A stretch of DNA of 64,000 nt from Butyrivibrio proteoclasticus (GCF_900115735.1 NZ_FOXO01000004.1:40417-104416); one strand, 5' to 3'; numbered from the stretch's first letter, positions 18,829 through 28,308 are shown. Notes: a model not told the origin generated them from the letters alone. Translations and numbers: made by a program.

Positions 18829-20780
18829 CAGTTTTCCTCAAAATATGCATCAATAAACTTTACGTAGGAACTGTCTTTCATAGGTACACCCATGTAATCT
18901 CCTATGAGATAATCACATCCGAGGTCCTCTGCCATTTTTTTGTCCATCTCATTCTCAATATCAGTAGCGCAGACAAATATACTGATATCATGAAAAAGAT
19001 TCACAATTCCCTGTGCAACCAGCATCATCTTTTCAGACTCCATGGCAGAACGAAGTATAGAGCTGTCTATGTTGATCTGTGATACCGGAAGCGACAGCAC
19101 CCTGTTAAGATCTCCATAGCCACTTCCAAACTTATCAACAATGATTGAACTCTTTATATCTCCTAACATCTTTATATTTCTTTCTGCAACCGAATTCATG
19201 GTAGAAATCGTTGTCTCAGTAAGTTTAATGCTGACCCATGTGGCCATTGCATTTTCTTCTCTAAGTATTTTCTTGATACGCTTAATGAAATCATTTCTGG
19301 ATATTTCACCCTGTGACATGGAAACAACAGCCCTGTATTTGCCATTTTTGTCGCCTGCATTCCAAAACGAAAGTGCTCTGCAAGCCCTTCTGAAAACAAA
19401 CTCGTCCATATCCATAAGTGCCTGGGTAACTCTTATATCAGGAAATTTTCCTCTCATATCAATTTCGTTTCCGGACATATCATGGAGGAAGCAAAAAACA
19501 TCTGCACAGTAATTGATCTTATAGATTTTAGACAAAAACGGCTGGAACTTTATAGTTGCCATTTTGTTATCAATATTCATCCTCGCCAGATTATCATAGT
19601 CGCTTTGCCTTTTGATCTCATCAAAATCAACCTTATCAACATCTATGATAAGTTCATGATCATCAGCCACATTATTAACCATCATTTCAATCTTATTTAT
19701 CAGATCCGCTGTAGTCTCATAATGTTTTGGATAATGAAGTAAAAACAGATGTCCATCAACTTTCAGCTTCATGTTGCCAACGTTCCAAGGCTCACGCATT
19801 CTGAAAGAAATCTTATACATCAAAGCTTTGGCTTTCTCGGCGTCATCTGTATGAACAGTCAATGCAAATACATACTCGGAATATCTGTAAGCATAAGTAA
19901 TAAGGTGAAGTTCCTTCTGGCCTACACTCTTTAAATACTTCGCAATGGTTTTAAGCGCATCCTGCCCCTTTCCATATCCTATTTCATCACTAAGGGCTCG
20001 AACGTTGCTTATTGTAAGAAAAATTGTATAATGCTCTGCTTTTCTTTTTGTCTTAAGGTCATTCCCTTCAAGAAATGCCTTTTTATTTAGGATATCCAGC
20101 ACTTCATCAACCATTTCACTTGGATTTTGAAGAGTAATATAGATAAATGTAACACTGATAGTATTACAAAAATTCTCAATTAGCAGAGTCGGGTAAAAAT
20201 ACTGTATCAGAATTCCAACCAATACAAACAAAACATACGAAGCCACTACAACCTTGGTCTTTCTTCGCATGAGATTATTGTACTTTAGAAGCAGCACAAG
20301 GCTGACAGCCAGATAATATGTCGCAATGATATAAAACAGGAACAAATACTTTCCTCTGTGATAAATACCATCAACAGAGTAACTGAACATAATGGGAACA
20401 AACCAGTTAATCACCAAAAGAACAGCGCAGATAATATACCCAAACCACAGAAACCAAAACCCTTTCCACGTGGTAATAGGTACATAAATATCCAGTACTG
20501 ACATGATATATAAGAGATAAAAAACAGCTGAGCCCAGATGAAAAAAGAAAAACGCGCTTCCAGATATTTTTTCAAGAATACTGTATTCCGAAAAAATAAA
20601 GGGATGCATCTGAAGATAAGTTTCTATTCTTTCACACAAGGTTGCCATAAAAATTGCAAAATAAAGCGCACTGTAAGCTCTCTGTCGATAAGAAGGCACA
20701 CCTCTTCTGGACATAGAGGTTACAGCAATTGTAATTAGTATGAATAATGCGCAAATATCAAAATATATATTATATTGCAT
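18828..20780 (-). CDS. degenerate GGDEF/EAL membrane protein, probably non-catalytic
   Basis: A 650-residue paralogue-like partner of the EAL protein downstream. The start at 20780 has GGAG seven bases upstream. About seven membrane segments are followed by a GGDEF-like domain with YRYSEYVF where RYGGDEF would be, and an EAL-like domain in which every catalytic site is changed: ADVFCFL for EALLR, VVSMS for VNLS, IKLTET for LEITE, VDKFGSGY for DDFGTGY, QINIDSS for the Lys motif, CATDIEN for AEGVET, and YLIGDY for the Gln motif. It is probably a sensor or regulatory subunit rather than an enzyme. Coupled translation suggests a complex with the active protein. Confidence 0.8.
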   Translation of the reverse strand: MQYNIYFDICALFILITIAVTSMSRRGVPSYRQRAYSALYFAIFMATLCERIETYLQMHPFIFSEYSILEKISGSAFFFFHLGSAVFYLLYIMSVLDIYVPITTWKGFWFLWFGYIICAVLLVINWFVPIMFSYSVDGIYHRGKYLFLFYIIATYYLAVSLVLLLKYNNLMRRKTKVVVASYVLFVLVGILIQYFYPTLLIENFCNTISVTFIYITLQNPSEMVDEVLDILNKKAFLEGNDLKTKRKAEHYTIFLTISNVRALSDEIGYGKGQDALKTIAKYLKSVGQKELHLITYAYRYSEYVFALTVHTDDAEKAKALMYKISFRMREPWNVGNMKLKVDGHLFLLHYPKHYETTADLINKIEMMVNNVADDHELIIDVDKVDFDEIKRQSDYDNLARMNIDNKMATIKFQPFLSKIYKINYCADVFCFLHDMSGNEIDMRGKFPDIRVTQALMDMDEFVFRRACRALSFWNAGDKNGKYRAVVSMSQGEISRNDFIKRIKKILREENAMATWVSIKLTETTISTMNSVAERNIKMLGDIKSSIIVDKFGSGYGDLNRVLSLPVSQINIDSSILRSAMESEKMMLVAQGIVNLFHDISIFVCATDIENEMDKKMAEDLGCDYLIGDYMGVPMKDSSYVKFIDAYFEEN

Positions 20781-20799
20781 CTGCAAACTCCAGCTTTGT

Positions 20800-21060
20800 T
20801 TATAACCATTTAAGCGGATTGCTGATAACCTTTGCTTTTGAAATAATATCATCCGCATTTGCTCTAAGGTATACCTCAAGACCTGCTATTTCGTCCGGAG
20901 AATACCCATTATTTTTAACTATCTTTCCACCAGGAATAACACCTTCTGCAATCTCTTTACCATTTTTTCCGTTTCGTTCAAAAGAAACCCTTACAATTTT
21001 CTTGTTATCTTTTCCGGTAACAATTGCAGAGTAAGTCATTCTCATTTCTTCTTCAGACAT
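20800..21060 (-). CDS. small protein of unknown function (86 residues)
   Basis: Unrecognised. The start at 21060 (MSEEEMRMTYSAIVTGKDNK) is chosen because the region before it is the terminator of the beta-galactosidase gene. The body reads VRVSFERNGKNGKEIAEGVI and ends ISNPLKWL, with mixed beta/alpha character, no signal peptide and no membrane segment. It lies 19 bp before the degenerate EAL gene, so it is probably the first gene of that signalling operon. The repeated charged and Gly-rich texture (PGGKIVKNNG) gives no clear function. Confidence 0.65.
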   Translation of the reverse strand: MSEEEMRMTYSAIVTGKDNKKIVRVSFERNGKNGKEIAEGVIPGGKIVKNNGYSPDEIAGLEVYLRANADDIISKAKVISNPLKWL

Positions 21061-21080
21061 ACAATCACCATAAGTAAAAA

Positions 21081-21121
21081 ACAAAAAAGTGTTATCGGAA
21101 TTTTATAACCCCGATAACACT
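21081..21121 (-). terminator. terminator after the GH35 gene
   Basis: AGTGTTATCGG (21088-21098) and CCGATAACACT (21111-21121) form a perfect 11-bp stem, followed on the minus strand by six T. It lies 16 bp after the beta-galactosidase stop. Confidence 0.9.
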
Positions 21122-21137
21122 ATTTTAACACATATTT

Positions 21138-23318
21138 TTAAATTTCAATTTTAAATTGCGCTATCAAATGTATATCATTTACTCTGCATGCCTTTCCATC
21201 TGTCATTTCGGGCCATTTCTGAAGATATAATTTTGTATTTTCTTTTAAAGACTGAATATTTATGTCACAGCAAAAGGCTTCGCATTCATTACCGCAAAAA
21301 CGTTTAAGTCCAACTTCCCATTTTTGTCCTGTATAGAAGCTATCGGCAATCATCCTGCCATCAAAATACATTTCAGCAGTATCCCCTTCATAGTCTATGC
21401 TCATAAACATCTCATTTCTGTCAGAAGGCATGTTAGAAACTTTTATTGAAACATTAAGCTTATCAGAACACTCATCCGTAGACCAAAAAGCTTCTGCTCT
21501 GTTTTCATGGCTGTTTTGGCTCTTATAAACAGTAAAAGAGTCATCATCTTTCTTTAGCACTTCAAATCCATCAGGTGTATCAAGAAGTTCAGGAAAAGCC
21601 TTAAACACAGCGTGTTTAGTTTCATTTTCTGACACTTCAAAATATAGTTCCGGCTTTCCGTCAGCTTTTGTCACAACATCACCATTGCTTATAATAAAAT
21701 GCTCTTTTCCGTTCTTTACAACTTTAGACCCATGAACAGCTTCATCTCTGGTAATAACAATCACCTTATGACCATCAAGTTCCCCTTTTACTGTTAAAGA
21801 CGGCTCTTTTTCTGAATCTTTATAGAAAATATAAGCCACATGTCCCTTACCATCAAAATCAGCAACCTGACAAACAGGAGTTGCATCAATAGTAATTACA
21901 GCTTTTTTTCCAACAGGCATGTTAAACGGATAGAAGAAAAAGTCTCCATCCTCAACATCTATTTTTTCAAATTCGGCAAGAATACTCTTTCCGTCAGTAT
22001 CATAAGCTCTCAGTTCAACATTCTTATGCTCTGCCATTTTATATCTGCGCTGATAATTATTAACGAAAAGATAACCGGATTTTACTGTCTCACCATCAAA
22101 GAGAATTCTGTCCTTGCATCTCACTGCGCTTCTAATATCTTCAAAATTATCAGGTTTTAAAGGATTTCCCGGTTGCTCAACATAAATCATGTCGCAAAGG
22201 TCACTTCCAAAATCGTGAATGAAATTCGCCAAAAGTCTGACCTGTCTGTAAGTATCCTCCATCTGTCCATATTCACGAAGAGGAGCATTAAAATCGTAAG
22301 ACAAAACAGGAAGATCATTAGGATATCCTGTCTCCTTTGTCTCCTGAAGCGTAGTCAGTTTTCCTTCAGGATTGGTTCCGCCATGGTACATGTAATAGCC
22401 TAAAAGATTGGCTCCACTGCCAAGTTTTGTCATGGTCATAGCTGCTGTATCAAGTCCTGTCGCTATTGGTCTTCTGTGTTTTGTAACCTGAAGTCCTCCG
22501 CCAAGTTCAGCAGTAAGGAAAGGGAACTTGTTCATGTCAAATGTAATTCCATCACCCAGGCCATGATCTGAGCCAATATTGTGATCATTTCTTTCTCTGG
22601 TAAAAATGTAATTACCGCTTGGCTCAATCTCAGTAGTTCTCTGATCCCATGGAGCCTCGCAGTAACCGCCCATAACAGGGATCATTCCGCCGGTGACGGC
22701 ACCGCCCCAGCCTGTAGCTGTGTAGATTGGCACTTCAAAGCCAATCTCTTTTGCCATGGCCAGAAGAGTTCTCATGTGCTGCTCGCCCTCTTCGCCATTT
22801 TTTCCACCGCAGTGCCCGTATTCGTTTTCAATCTGCACTCCGATCACGGGACCATCGTCCTTTATCAAAAGACCTTTCGCCTGTTCAAATGTCTTTTCAT
22901 AGAACTTTCTTACATGTTCAAGATAGCGTGGCGCATCAGTCCTGACTTCGTAGCCATTATCCACTGAATCTTTTAAAAGCCAGTCAGGAAATCCACCGTT
23001 TCTTGCCTCTCCATGTGCCCATGGACCAATTCTCAATATTGCATATAAGCCACATTTTTTAACTGTTTCCAAAAACAGTCTTAAATTTCTGTCTCCGCTA
23101 AAATCAAAATCGCCATGGATTTCCTCATGGTGGATCCAGATGACGTAGAGAGAAACTATATCAATTCCTCCCGCTTTCATCTTGCAGAGTTCTTCTTCCC
23201 AGTACTGATGGGGATATCTGCTAAAGTGCATCTCTCCCATCATAGGGAATACTCTCTTCCCATCAACAATCAGACTGATCGGGTCGAATCCAACCTTTGA
23301 ATCTGACAATATTTTCAT
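21138..23318 (-). CDS. glycoside hydrolase family 35 beta-galactosidase, cytoplasmic
   Basis: A 726-residue enzyme that removes beta-galactosyl residues. The GH35 TIM barrel occupies the first half. GPVIGVQIENEYG carries the acid/base Glu166, and FPFLTAELGGG carries the nucleophile Glu271. PMMGEMHFSRYP and RIGPWAHGEARNGGFP are typical substrate-pocket segments. The second half is beta-rich, as in family accessory domains. No signal peptide, so it works on imported oligosaccharides. It sits 17 bp after the LacI regulator and in line with the sugar transporter, which suggests a galactoside uptake-and-cleave locus. Confidence 0.88.
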   Translation of the reverse strand: MKILSDSKVGFDPISLIVDGKRVFPMMGEMHFSRYPHQYWEEELCKMKAGGIDIVSLYVIWIHHEEIHGDFDFSGDRNLRLFLETVKKCGLYAILRIGPWAHGEARNGGFPDWLLKDSVDNGYEVRTDAPRYLEHVRKFYEKTFEQAKGLLIKDDGPVIGVQIENEYGHCGGKNGEEGEQHMRTLLAMAKEIGFEVPIYTATGWGGAVTGGMIPVMGGYCEAPWDQRTTEIEPSGNYIFTRERNDHNIGSDHGLGDGITFDMNKFPFLTAELGGGLQVTKHRRPIATGLDTAAMTMTKLGSGANLLGYYMYHGGTNPEGKLTTLQETKETGYPNDLPVLSYDFNAPLREYGQMEDTYRQVRLLANFIHDFGSDLCDMIYVEQPGNPLKPDNFEDIRSAVRCKDRILFDGETVKSGYLFVNNYQRRYKMAEHKNVELRAYDTDGKSILAEFEKIDVEDGDFFFYPFNMPVGKKAVITIDATPVCQVADFDGKGHVAYIFYKDSEKEPSLTVKGELDGHKVIVITRDEAVHGSKVVKNGKEHFIISNGDVVTKADGKPELYFEVSENETKHAVFKAFPELLDTPDGFEVLKKDDDSFTVYKSQNSHENRAEAFWSTDECSDKLNVSIKVSNMPSDRNEMFMSIDYEGDTAEMYFDGRMIADSFYTGQKWEVGLKRFCGNECEAFCCDINIQSLKENTKLYLQKWPEMTDGKACRVNDIHLIAQFKIEI

Positions 23319-23334
23319 AAAAACTCCCCGTTTC

Positions 23335-24333
23335 TTATTTAGTACTTTCTTTGAGTATTACTTCGTAGTTGGTAAGGACAGTATTTGAAACATCCTGTCC
23401 GTCTATGAGCTCAAGCAGCTTTTTGGCCGCCGTTGCTCCAAGATTTCTATCGTCAAAATTAAGCGACGTAACTGAAGGAACTGAACTTTCCAAAATGGAG
23501 CTGTTGTAAAAAGAAGCAACTTTAAGCTTTTCCGGAACAAGAATATGCTCTTCCCTGCACCTTGCAATAACCTCTCCTGCAAGATTGTCGTCCATACAAA
23601 TAACTCCATCTATGTTCTTTTTCATTAATTCTTTTAAAATCCCGTCCACTTTAGTTGTTTTTTCAACATCAAGATAAACAAGTGCAGGATCCATCTCAAG
23701 TCCGGCATCAACAAAAGCAGCTACAAAGCCATTATGTCTGGTTCTTGTGATAACGTGCTCGGTTGAGCCGCCAATAAGCGCAAGTCTCTTTAAGCCTTTA
23801 GCAATGAGTACCGAAGTAAGCTCTTTGCACGCCTCAAAATTGGCATTGTCAACGCAAATTATCTCAGAATCCATTGAACTGCCTATAGCCACGAAGGGAA
23901 TTCCGCACTCCTTTAAGTAAGCAGCGGGTTTATCATTTACCAGCGTTCTCGTAAGAATGATGCCATCCACCTTATGATTTTCAACCACTCGCCTAAGGCC
24001 TGAAATATCATCACCTGCAATAAGTGAAACCACAATATCATAACCATAGGATGAAGTTATCTCGCTCATTCCAACCATGCATCTCTGAAAGAACGGCAGG
24101 TCGACAGCGTTGTAGTCATCCGGCCAGACTACACCTATATTAAATGTTCTCTGCTGAGCCAAAGCTCTGGCCATGACATTTGGCCTGAAATTATGCTTTT
24201 CAATATATTCCATTACTTTGATCCTGGTGGAATTCCCGACCCTGCCTTTTCCGGAAATAGCCCTTGAAACAGTGGTCTTGGAAATGCCAAGAGCTTTGGC
24301 AACATCATCAATTGTGAGTTTTGGATTATTCAT
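23335..24333 (-). CDS. LacI-family transcriptional regulator
   Basis: A 332-residue repressor. The N-terminal helix-turn-helix reads LTIDDVAKALGISKTTVSRA and is followed by the hinge region RPNVMARALAQQR. The rest is a periplasmic-binding-protein-like sugar sensor (NIGVVWPDD, GIILTRTL, VDNANFEACKELT). The start at 24333 (MNNPKLTIDD) is the natural HTH start; earlier codons run through a repeat element. It lies between the transporter and the GH35 gene and probably acts on the operators near 28287-28437. Confidence 0.9.
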   Translation of the reverse strand: MNNPKLTIDDVAKALGISKTTVSRAISGKGRVGNSTRIKVMEYIEKHNFRPNVMARALAQQRTFNIGVVWPDDYNAVDLPFFQRCMVGMSEITSSYGYDIVVSLIAGDDISGLRRVVENHKVDGIILTRTLVNDKPAAYLKECGIPFVAIGSSMDSEIICVDNANFEACKELTSVLIAKGLKRLALIGGSTEHVITRTRHNGFVAAFVDAGLEMDPALVYLDVEKTTKVDGILKELMKKNIDGVICMDDNLAGEVIARCREEHILVPEKLKVASFYNSSILESSVPSVTSLNFDDRNLGATAAKKLLELIDGQDVSNTVLTNYEVILKESTK

Positions 24334-24343
24334 AACACTCTTT

Positions 24344-24492
24344 TCTCGCTTCGCTCGCCAGAATTCTTTATTCTGCGTGGGTTTTTCACAAGGAAGTTCT
24401 GCTCTCGCTTCGCTCGCCAGAACACGATTTCTTCTACACATGTTTTTTCACAAGGAAGTTAAGCTCTCACATGCAAGCATGTGAGCCTTAAC
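24344..24492 (-). repeat. intergenic repeat units with covarying outer stem
   Basis: Reading the minus strand there are two full units and a partial third. Unit 1 has GTTAAG closing with CTTAAC (24458-24492); unit 2 has GTTCTG closing with CAGAAC (24396-24423). Each is followed by the same tail TTCCTTGTGAAAAA. A partial unit 3 repeats TTCTGGCGAGCGAAGCGAGA at 24344-24363. Inside unit 1, CTCACATGC and GCATGTGAG form a hairpin; units 2 and 3 share GCGAGCGAAGCGAGA. The element sits in the malG-lacI spacer. Function is unknown. Confidence 0.6.
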
Positions 24493-24531
24493 ACGTTCAC
24501 ACTAGGCTCGAAAAAACCTCGCCAAGTGTTC

Positions 24532-25395
24532 TCAGCCTTTCACCGCGCCGCCGGTTACACCTTCAACGTAGTATTTCTGAAGGAACATGAACAGTAATGT
24601 AACAGGAATGGCGATTAAAACGCCGCCTGCACAGAACCTTGTAAAGTAACCCTGATAGTCATTAGTCCACACCCATCTGGTCATGGCAACTGCTACATTG
24701 TAACTTTGATCGTGACCAAAAGCAACATAAGAAGCAAATACGTAGTCACACCATGGTGCCATGAAGGCAACAAGTGCAGTGTAGATGATTATAGGCTTTG
24801 ACATAGGAATGATCATTGTAAAAAATATTCTTGCTCTGGTAGCGCCATCTATTCTTGCAGCTTCATCAAGAGCCTTGGGAATTGTGTCAAAGTATCCCTT
24901 ACATACGTAGTATCCCATACCTGAACTTGCTACTGATACAAGGATAAGACCCGGGATAGCGCCTGCCTGAGTAAGTCCAAACTGTTTCAACAGGAAGTAC
25001 AGGCAGATCATAGTAAGGAATCCGGGGAAAAGACCTAAAATAAGCCAAAAACGCATAAGAAGTTCTCTTCCGGCAAATCTCATTCTTGAAAGTGCATAGC
25101 TTACACAGAGGATGATGACGGTCTGGAAAGCAGTAACAAAGAACGCAACTATGAGAGTGTTGCCATACCATCTTACATAGTTGGTCTCACCCGAAAACAA
25201 AAACTTGTAATTATCAAGTGAAAAAGCTTTGGGAAGAAGGTAATCAACCATTCCTCCATATTCTGTTGCGTATGATCTAAAGCTCTGAAGAACAAGTCCC
25301 ACAAAAGGGAACAGCCAAATTATACTGATAAGTATAAGAACAATGTATGCAATCACATTTCCTATTGCTCTTTTTGTTTTATATGATTTATTCAT
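24532..25395 (-). CDS. carbohydrate ABC transporter permease, MalG type
   Basis: A 287-residue inner-membrane subunit with six predicted membrane segments. The ATPase-docking EAA loop reads EAARIDGATRARIFFTMIIP. The C-terminal segment FLQKYYVEGVTGGAVKG is typical of MalG. It overlaps the MalF-type gene by one base (TAATG). With that protein and the binding lipoprotein it forms a maltodextrin-type importer. The sugar is inferred, from the neighbouring GH35 gene, to be a galactoside or galacto-oligosaccharide. Confidence 0.9.
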   Translation of the reverse strand: MNKSYKTKRAIGNVIAYIVLILISIIWLFPFVGLVLQSFRSYATEYGGMVDYLLPKAFSLDNYKFLFSGETNYVRWYGNTLIVAFFVTAFQTVIILCVSYALSRMRFAGRELLMRFWLILGLFPGFLTMICLYFLLKQFGLTQAGAIPGLILVSVASSGMGYYVCKGYFDTIPKALDEAARIDGATRARIFFTMIIPMSKPIIIYTALVAFMAPWCDYVFASYVAFGHDQSYNVAVAMTRWVWTNDYQGYFTRFCAGGVLIAIPVTLLFMFLQKYYVEGVTGGAVKG

Positions 25396-26792
25396 TATTG
25401 GAAGCCCTCCTCATCCTTTACTGATGGAAGCAGGCCATATACACCAAGTGCAAATATAGCGGTGACAATAAATACCATGATACCTATTACTGCTGCCATC
25501 TTGTAGTTAGTGTCATTTACAGTCATCTTGTAAAGCCACGTTACCAAAAGGTCTGTGTTTCCGGCATTTCCGGCAAGATTCATTGACTGAGGTTTACCCT
25601 GCGTCAAAAGGTATATAACATTAAAGTTATTGAGGTTACCGGTAAACTGAGTCAGGATAAATGGTCCTGTAACAAATAACATATATGGAAGGGTGATGCT
25701 CTTAAACATCTGCCATCCGTTGGCGCCATCAATTCTGGCGCTCTCATAAAGATCTTCAGGGATGTTCATGAGCAGTCCTGTTGCAATCAACATAAGATAT
25801 GGAATACCAATCCAGATATTGACAACAATGATCGTTATCTTGGCAAGTAAGGGATCCGTCCAGAAAGGAATAGCAGTTTTAATGATTCCCCACTTTATAA
25901 GGTACCCATTGATAAGTCCGTCATTTGCGAACATTTTCATGATATAAAGGAGCGATACGAACTGAGGAACCGCAATTGTCATAACCAGGATGGTTCTCCA
26001 GAGCTTTTTGAATCTTACTCCTTTTTTGTTAATAAGAATTGCTACTCCAAGACCAAGGAAATAGTCTATAAATGTAGCAAGAAAAGCCCACACAAGTGTC
26101 CACAGAAGGACCTGTATAAATGTGGGGCCAAAGCCTTCTGTTCCGAATGAAACAAGGTTTTTAAAATTTTCAAGTCCAACCCATGTAAAAAGATTGGATG
26201 GCGCCTGATGATTTGCATCATAATTTGTAAAAGCGACACAAATCATGAAAACGATAGGTAAAACTGTGAATACAAATATTCCTGTAACAGGTAAAAAAAG
26301 AAGTGTCTTATCAAAGTTTTTATCGAAAAGAGATAAGAATGTCTCCTTATTTGAAGGAAGCTTTTTTCCGTTTTTAAGCAGCATCTCTTCTTTTCTGTTT
26401 TCTCTGATGTTTAAGTACCATACTACAAAAAATGCAACTACTGCGAATGCGCTCAATACACCAAACAGCAGAATAAGGAAACTGTTATCACCATAAACAG
26501 TCTTTCTTCCCACTTTCTGAGTTGCTACTGTTCCAAGGGTTGAAATCTTAGAAAGGTACTGCCAGCCAAATCCGGTCATATACCAGAAAAATAGAACTTC
26601 CAGTAAAAGAAGTACTGCTCCTATAAGAATTTGTCCTCTAAGTAATGGACCAAAACCAAAAATCAAATATGATACTTTAGTTTTAAAATCCCCCTCAACA
26701 AATGTCACCCCGATATTCTTAAATACCTGCTTAACAGTTTCAAGACCAGAGCTTATTTTTTTAGTTTTCGTTTTTCCAGTACTTCCTGCCAT
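25395..26792 (-). CDS. carbohydrate ABC transporter permease, MalF type
   Basis: A 465-residue permease. The start at 26792 (MAGSTGKTKTKK) has GGGAGG seven bases upstream. Before the usual MalF core there are two extra N-terminal membrane segments (residues about 45-75 and 105-130), a MalF-like extension. The EAA loop reads ESARIDGANGWQMFKSITLP. It pairs with the MalG-type permease. No ATPase gene is in the locus, so an MsmK-like shared ATPase elsewhere probably energises it. Confidence 0.9.
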   Translation of the reverse strand: MAGSTGKTKTKKISSGLETVKQVFKNIGVTFVEGDFKTKVSYLIFGFGPLLRGQILIGAVLLLLEVLFFWYMTGFGWQYLSKISTLGTVATQKVGRKTVYGDNSFLILLFGVLSAFAVVAFFVVWYLNIRENRKEEMLLKNGKKLPSNKETFLSLFDKNFDKTLLFLPVTGIFVFTVLPIVFMICVAFTNYDANHQAPSNLFTWVGLENFKNLVSFGTEGFGPTFIQVLLWTLVWAFLATFIDYFLGLGVAILINKKGVRFKKLWRTILVMTIAVPQFVSLLYIMKMFANDGLINGYLIKWGIIKTAIPFWTDPLLAKITIIVVNIWIGIPYLMLIATGLLMNIPEDLYESARIDGANGWQMFKSITLPYMLFVTGPFILTQFTGNLNNFNVIYLLTQGKPQSMNLAGNAGNTDLLVTWLYKMTVNDTNYKMAAVIGIMVFIVTAIFALGVYGLLPSVKDEEGFQ

Positions 26793-26837
26793 GCCTGGAC
26801 CTCCCTTCTTAACTATTAGTGTTCTACTCAAAATATA

Positions 26838-26864
26838 GGCTCGGAATAATAGGTATTCCGAGCC
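26838..26864 (-). terminator. hairpin between the binding-protein and MalF-type genes
   Basis: GGCTCGGAATA and TATTCCGAGCC form a perfect 11-bp stem with a 5-nt loop. Only four T follow on the minus strand (ATATTTTG), so it is likely a partial terminator or 3'-end protector that keeps binding-protein mRNA higher than permease mRNA. Confidence 0.7.
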
Positions 26865-26898
26865 TTGAAATCTTAGCCTTAATACAATTATCAGCTAA

Positions 26899-28239
26899 TT
26901 ATTTTGCATAGCTTTCGCAAGTTGCCTGGAAATCTGTAAGAGCCTTCAATATATCCTCATCGCTTGCAGTTGCTGCAATTTCACCAGAAATTACAGAATC
27001 ACCAAGTGATGTAGCAAGTGACCAGTAATCACCAGGATACTGACCCTGAGGAATTGTATACTGAAGCTGATCAGCAAGAGCTGAAAGTGCTTCGTCAGCC
27101 TTAACAGCATCTGACTGCTGTGCATTTAAGTTTGAAGGGCCCCAGCCTACTGCTTCAAATCTTGCAAGCTGAACTTCTTCACTTGAAAGATATGCAGCAA
27201 GAGCATCACATACAGCAAGCTTAAGCTCATCTTCCTGAGGCTTAACACCAAGAAGCTTGAATCCACCAAATCCGCTCATCTGATATGTCTTTCCATCAGA
27301 ACCTTCGAATGAAGGAAGCTTAGCACATGCATAGTTATCGCCAAACATTGCCTTAGCTGCTTCTGAATCCCATGTTCCATCAACAATTGCTGCGCAGTTT
27401 GTAGCGTTAGAAACTGATGAACCATTCTGGAATGACTTTGACTGAGCAAGCTCAATGATCTCTTTAAGAGCAACTACACCTGCATCACTTGCATATGTTG
27501 AATTGCACTTTGTGAAGTTACCGGCATCATCTGTGTCATAAGTAAGCTGTGCACCTGTTCCAAAGAAGAATGCTGTCTGATACCATCCTGAATTGATTTC
27601 GAAGTAGAAGTTCTTTCCTGCTGCTTCGCAATCTGCAACAATCTTTTCAAGAGATGAAGGATCTGTTACAACGCTCTTATCATAGTAAAGGAAATATCCG
27701 TTATCAGATGTAAGAGGATAAGCATAAAGTGTGTTACCTACTGTAGCAGCGCCAACAGCACCTGCATCGTTCTGAGCCTTAACCATCTCTGCGTTAGCTG
27801 GCTCAACTTCTTCAAGAGCACCTGCAGAAACAAGTCTTGCGATCTGATCCTGTGCAAATACATATACATCAGCACCAGCCTCAACGTCTGTAATCATGTT
27901 TCCGGCAGCATCACCTTCACCAGTTGCCTCAACTGTGAATGTGTAACCTGACATTTCAGGATGTGCTTCCTGGAATTTAGCAATCTGCTGATTTGTAAAA
28001 TCAACTACAGCATCAGCAACCCAAACCTTAACCTCGCCTGTGCCGTAATCTGTGATTTCTTCTGTTGCTTCAGCCACTTCAGCAGGAGCTTCAGTTGCCT
28101 CCTGAGCTGCTTCAGTTACAGTCTCGGCTGTATCCTGAGCTGTTTCGGTTGCAGTCTCAGCAGCCTGCTGTCCACATCCTGCAAGGAGTGTTGCACCCAT
28201 TGCAGCTGACAATAAAACAGAAACCAATTTCTTTTTCAT
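26899..28239 (-). CDS. sugar-binding lipoprotein of the ABC importer, MalE type
   Basis: A 446-residue extracellular binding protein. The start at 28239 has GGAGGG six bases upstream. The signal peptide ends LLAGCG (lipidated Cys). A low-complexity linker rich in Ala, Glu and Thr (residues about 27-62) tethers the domain. The maltose-binding-protein fold shows VKVWVADAVVDFTNQQIAKF, AGADVYVFAQDQIARLVSAG and NTLYAYPLTSDNGYFLYYDK. It is the first gene of the operon, behind a strong promoter with LacI-type operators. Confidence 0.9.
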   Translation of the reverse strand: MKKKLVSVLLSAAMGATLLAGCGQQAAETATETAQDTAETVTEAAQEATEAPAEVAEATEEITDYGTGEVKVWVADAVVDFTNQQIAKFQEAHPEMSGYTFTVEATGEGDAAGNMITDVEAGADVYVFAQDQIARLVSAGALEEVEPANAEMVKAQNDAGAVGAATVGNTLYAYPLTSDNGYFLYYDKSVVTDPSSLEKIVADCEAAGKNFYFEINSGWYQTAFFFGTGAQLTYDTDDAGNFTKCNSTYASDAGVVALKEIIELAQSKSFQNGSSVSNATNCAAIVDGTWDSEAAKAMFGDNYACAKLPSFEGSDGKTYQMSGFGGFKLLGVKPQEDELKLAVCDALAAYLSSEEVQLARFEAVGWGPSNLNAQQSDAVKADEALSALADQLQYTIPQGQYPGDYWSLATSLGDSVISGEIAATASDEDILKALTDFQATCESYAK

Positions 28240-28286
28240 TTTAATCCCTCCGTTTTTTCGTATCATTCCTTATTGCGCATCAGAGC

Positions 28287-28298
28287 GCAATCGGTTGC
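28287..28298 (-). promoter_or_regulatory. LacI-type operator overlapping the transcription start
   Basis: GCAATCGGTTGC on the plus strand (GCAACCGATTGC on the minus strand) is a 12-bp near-palindrome with the central CG typical of LacI-family sites. It lies about ten bases downstream of the likely transcription start, where bound repressor would block the promoter at 28309-28337. Confidence 0.6.
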
Positions 28299-28308
28299 TC
28301 TGTAAAAA

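Noticed and set aside
22581..22967. Plus-strand 128-codon frame
   Set aside because: Antisense to the well-supported GH35 gene.
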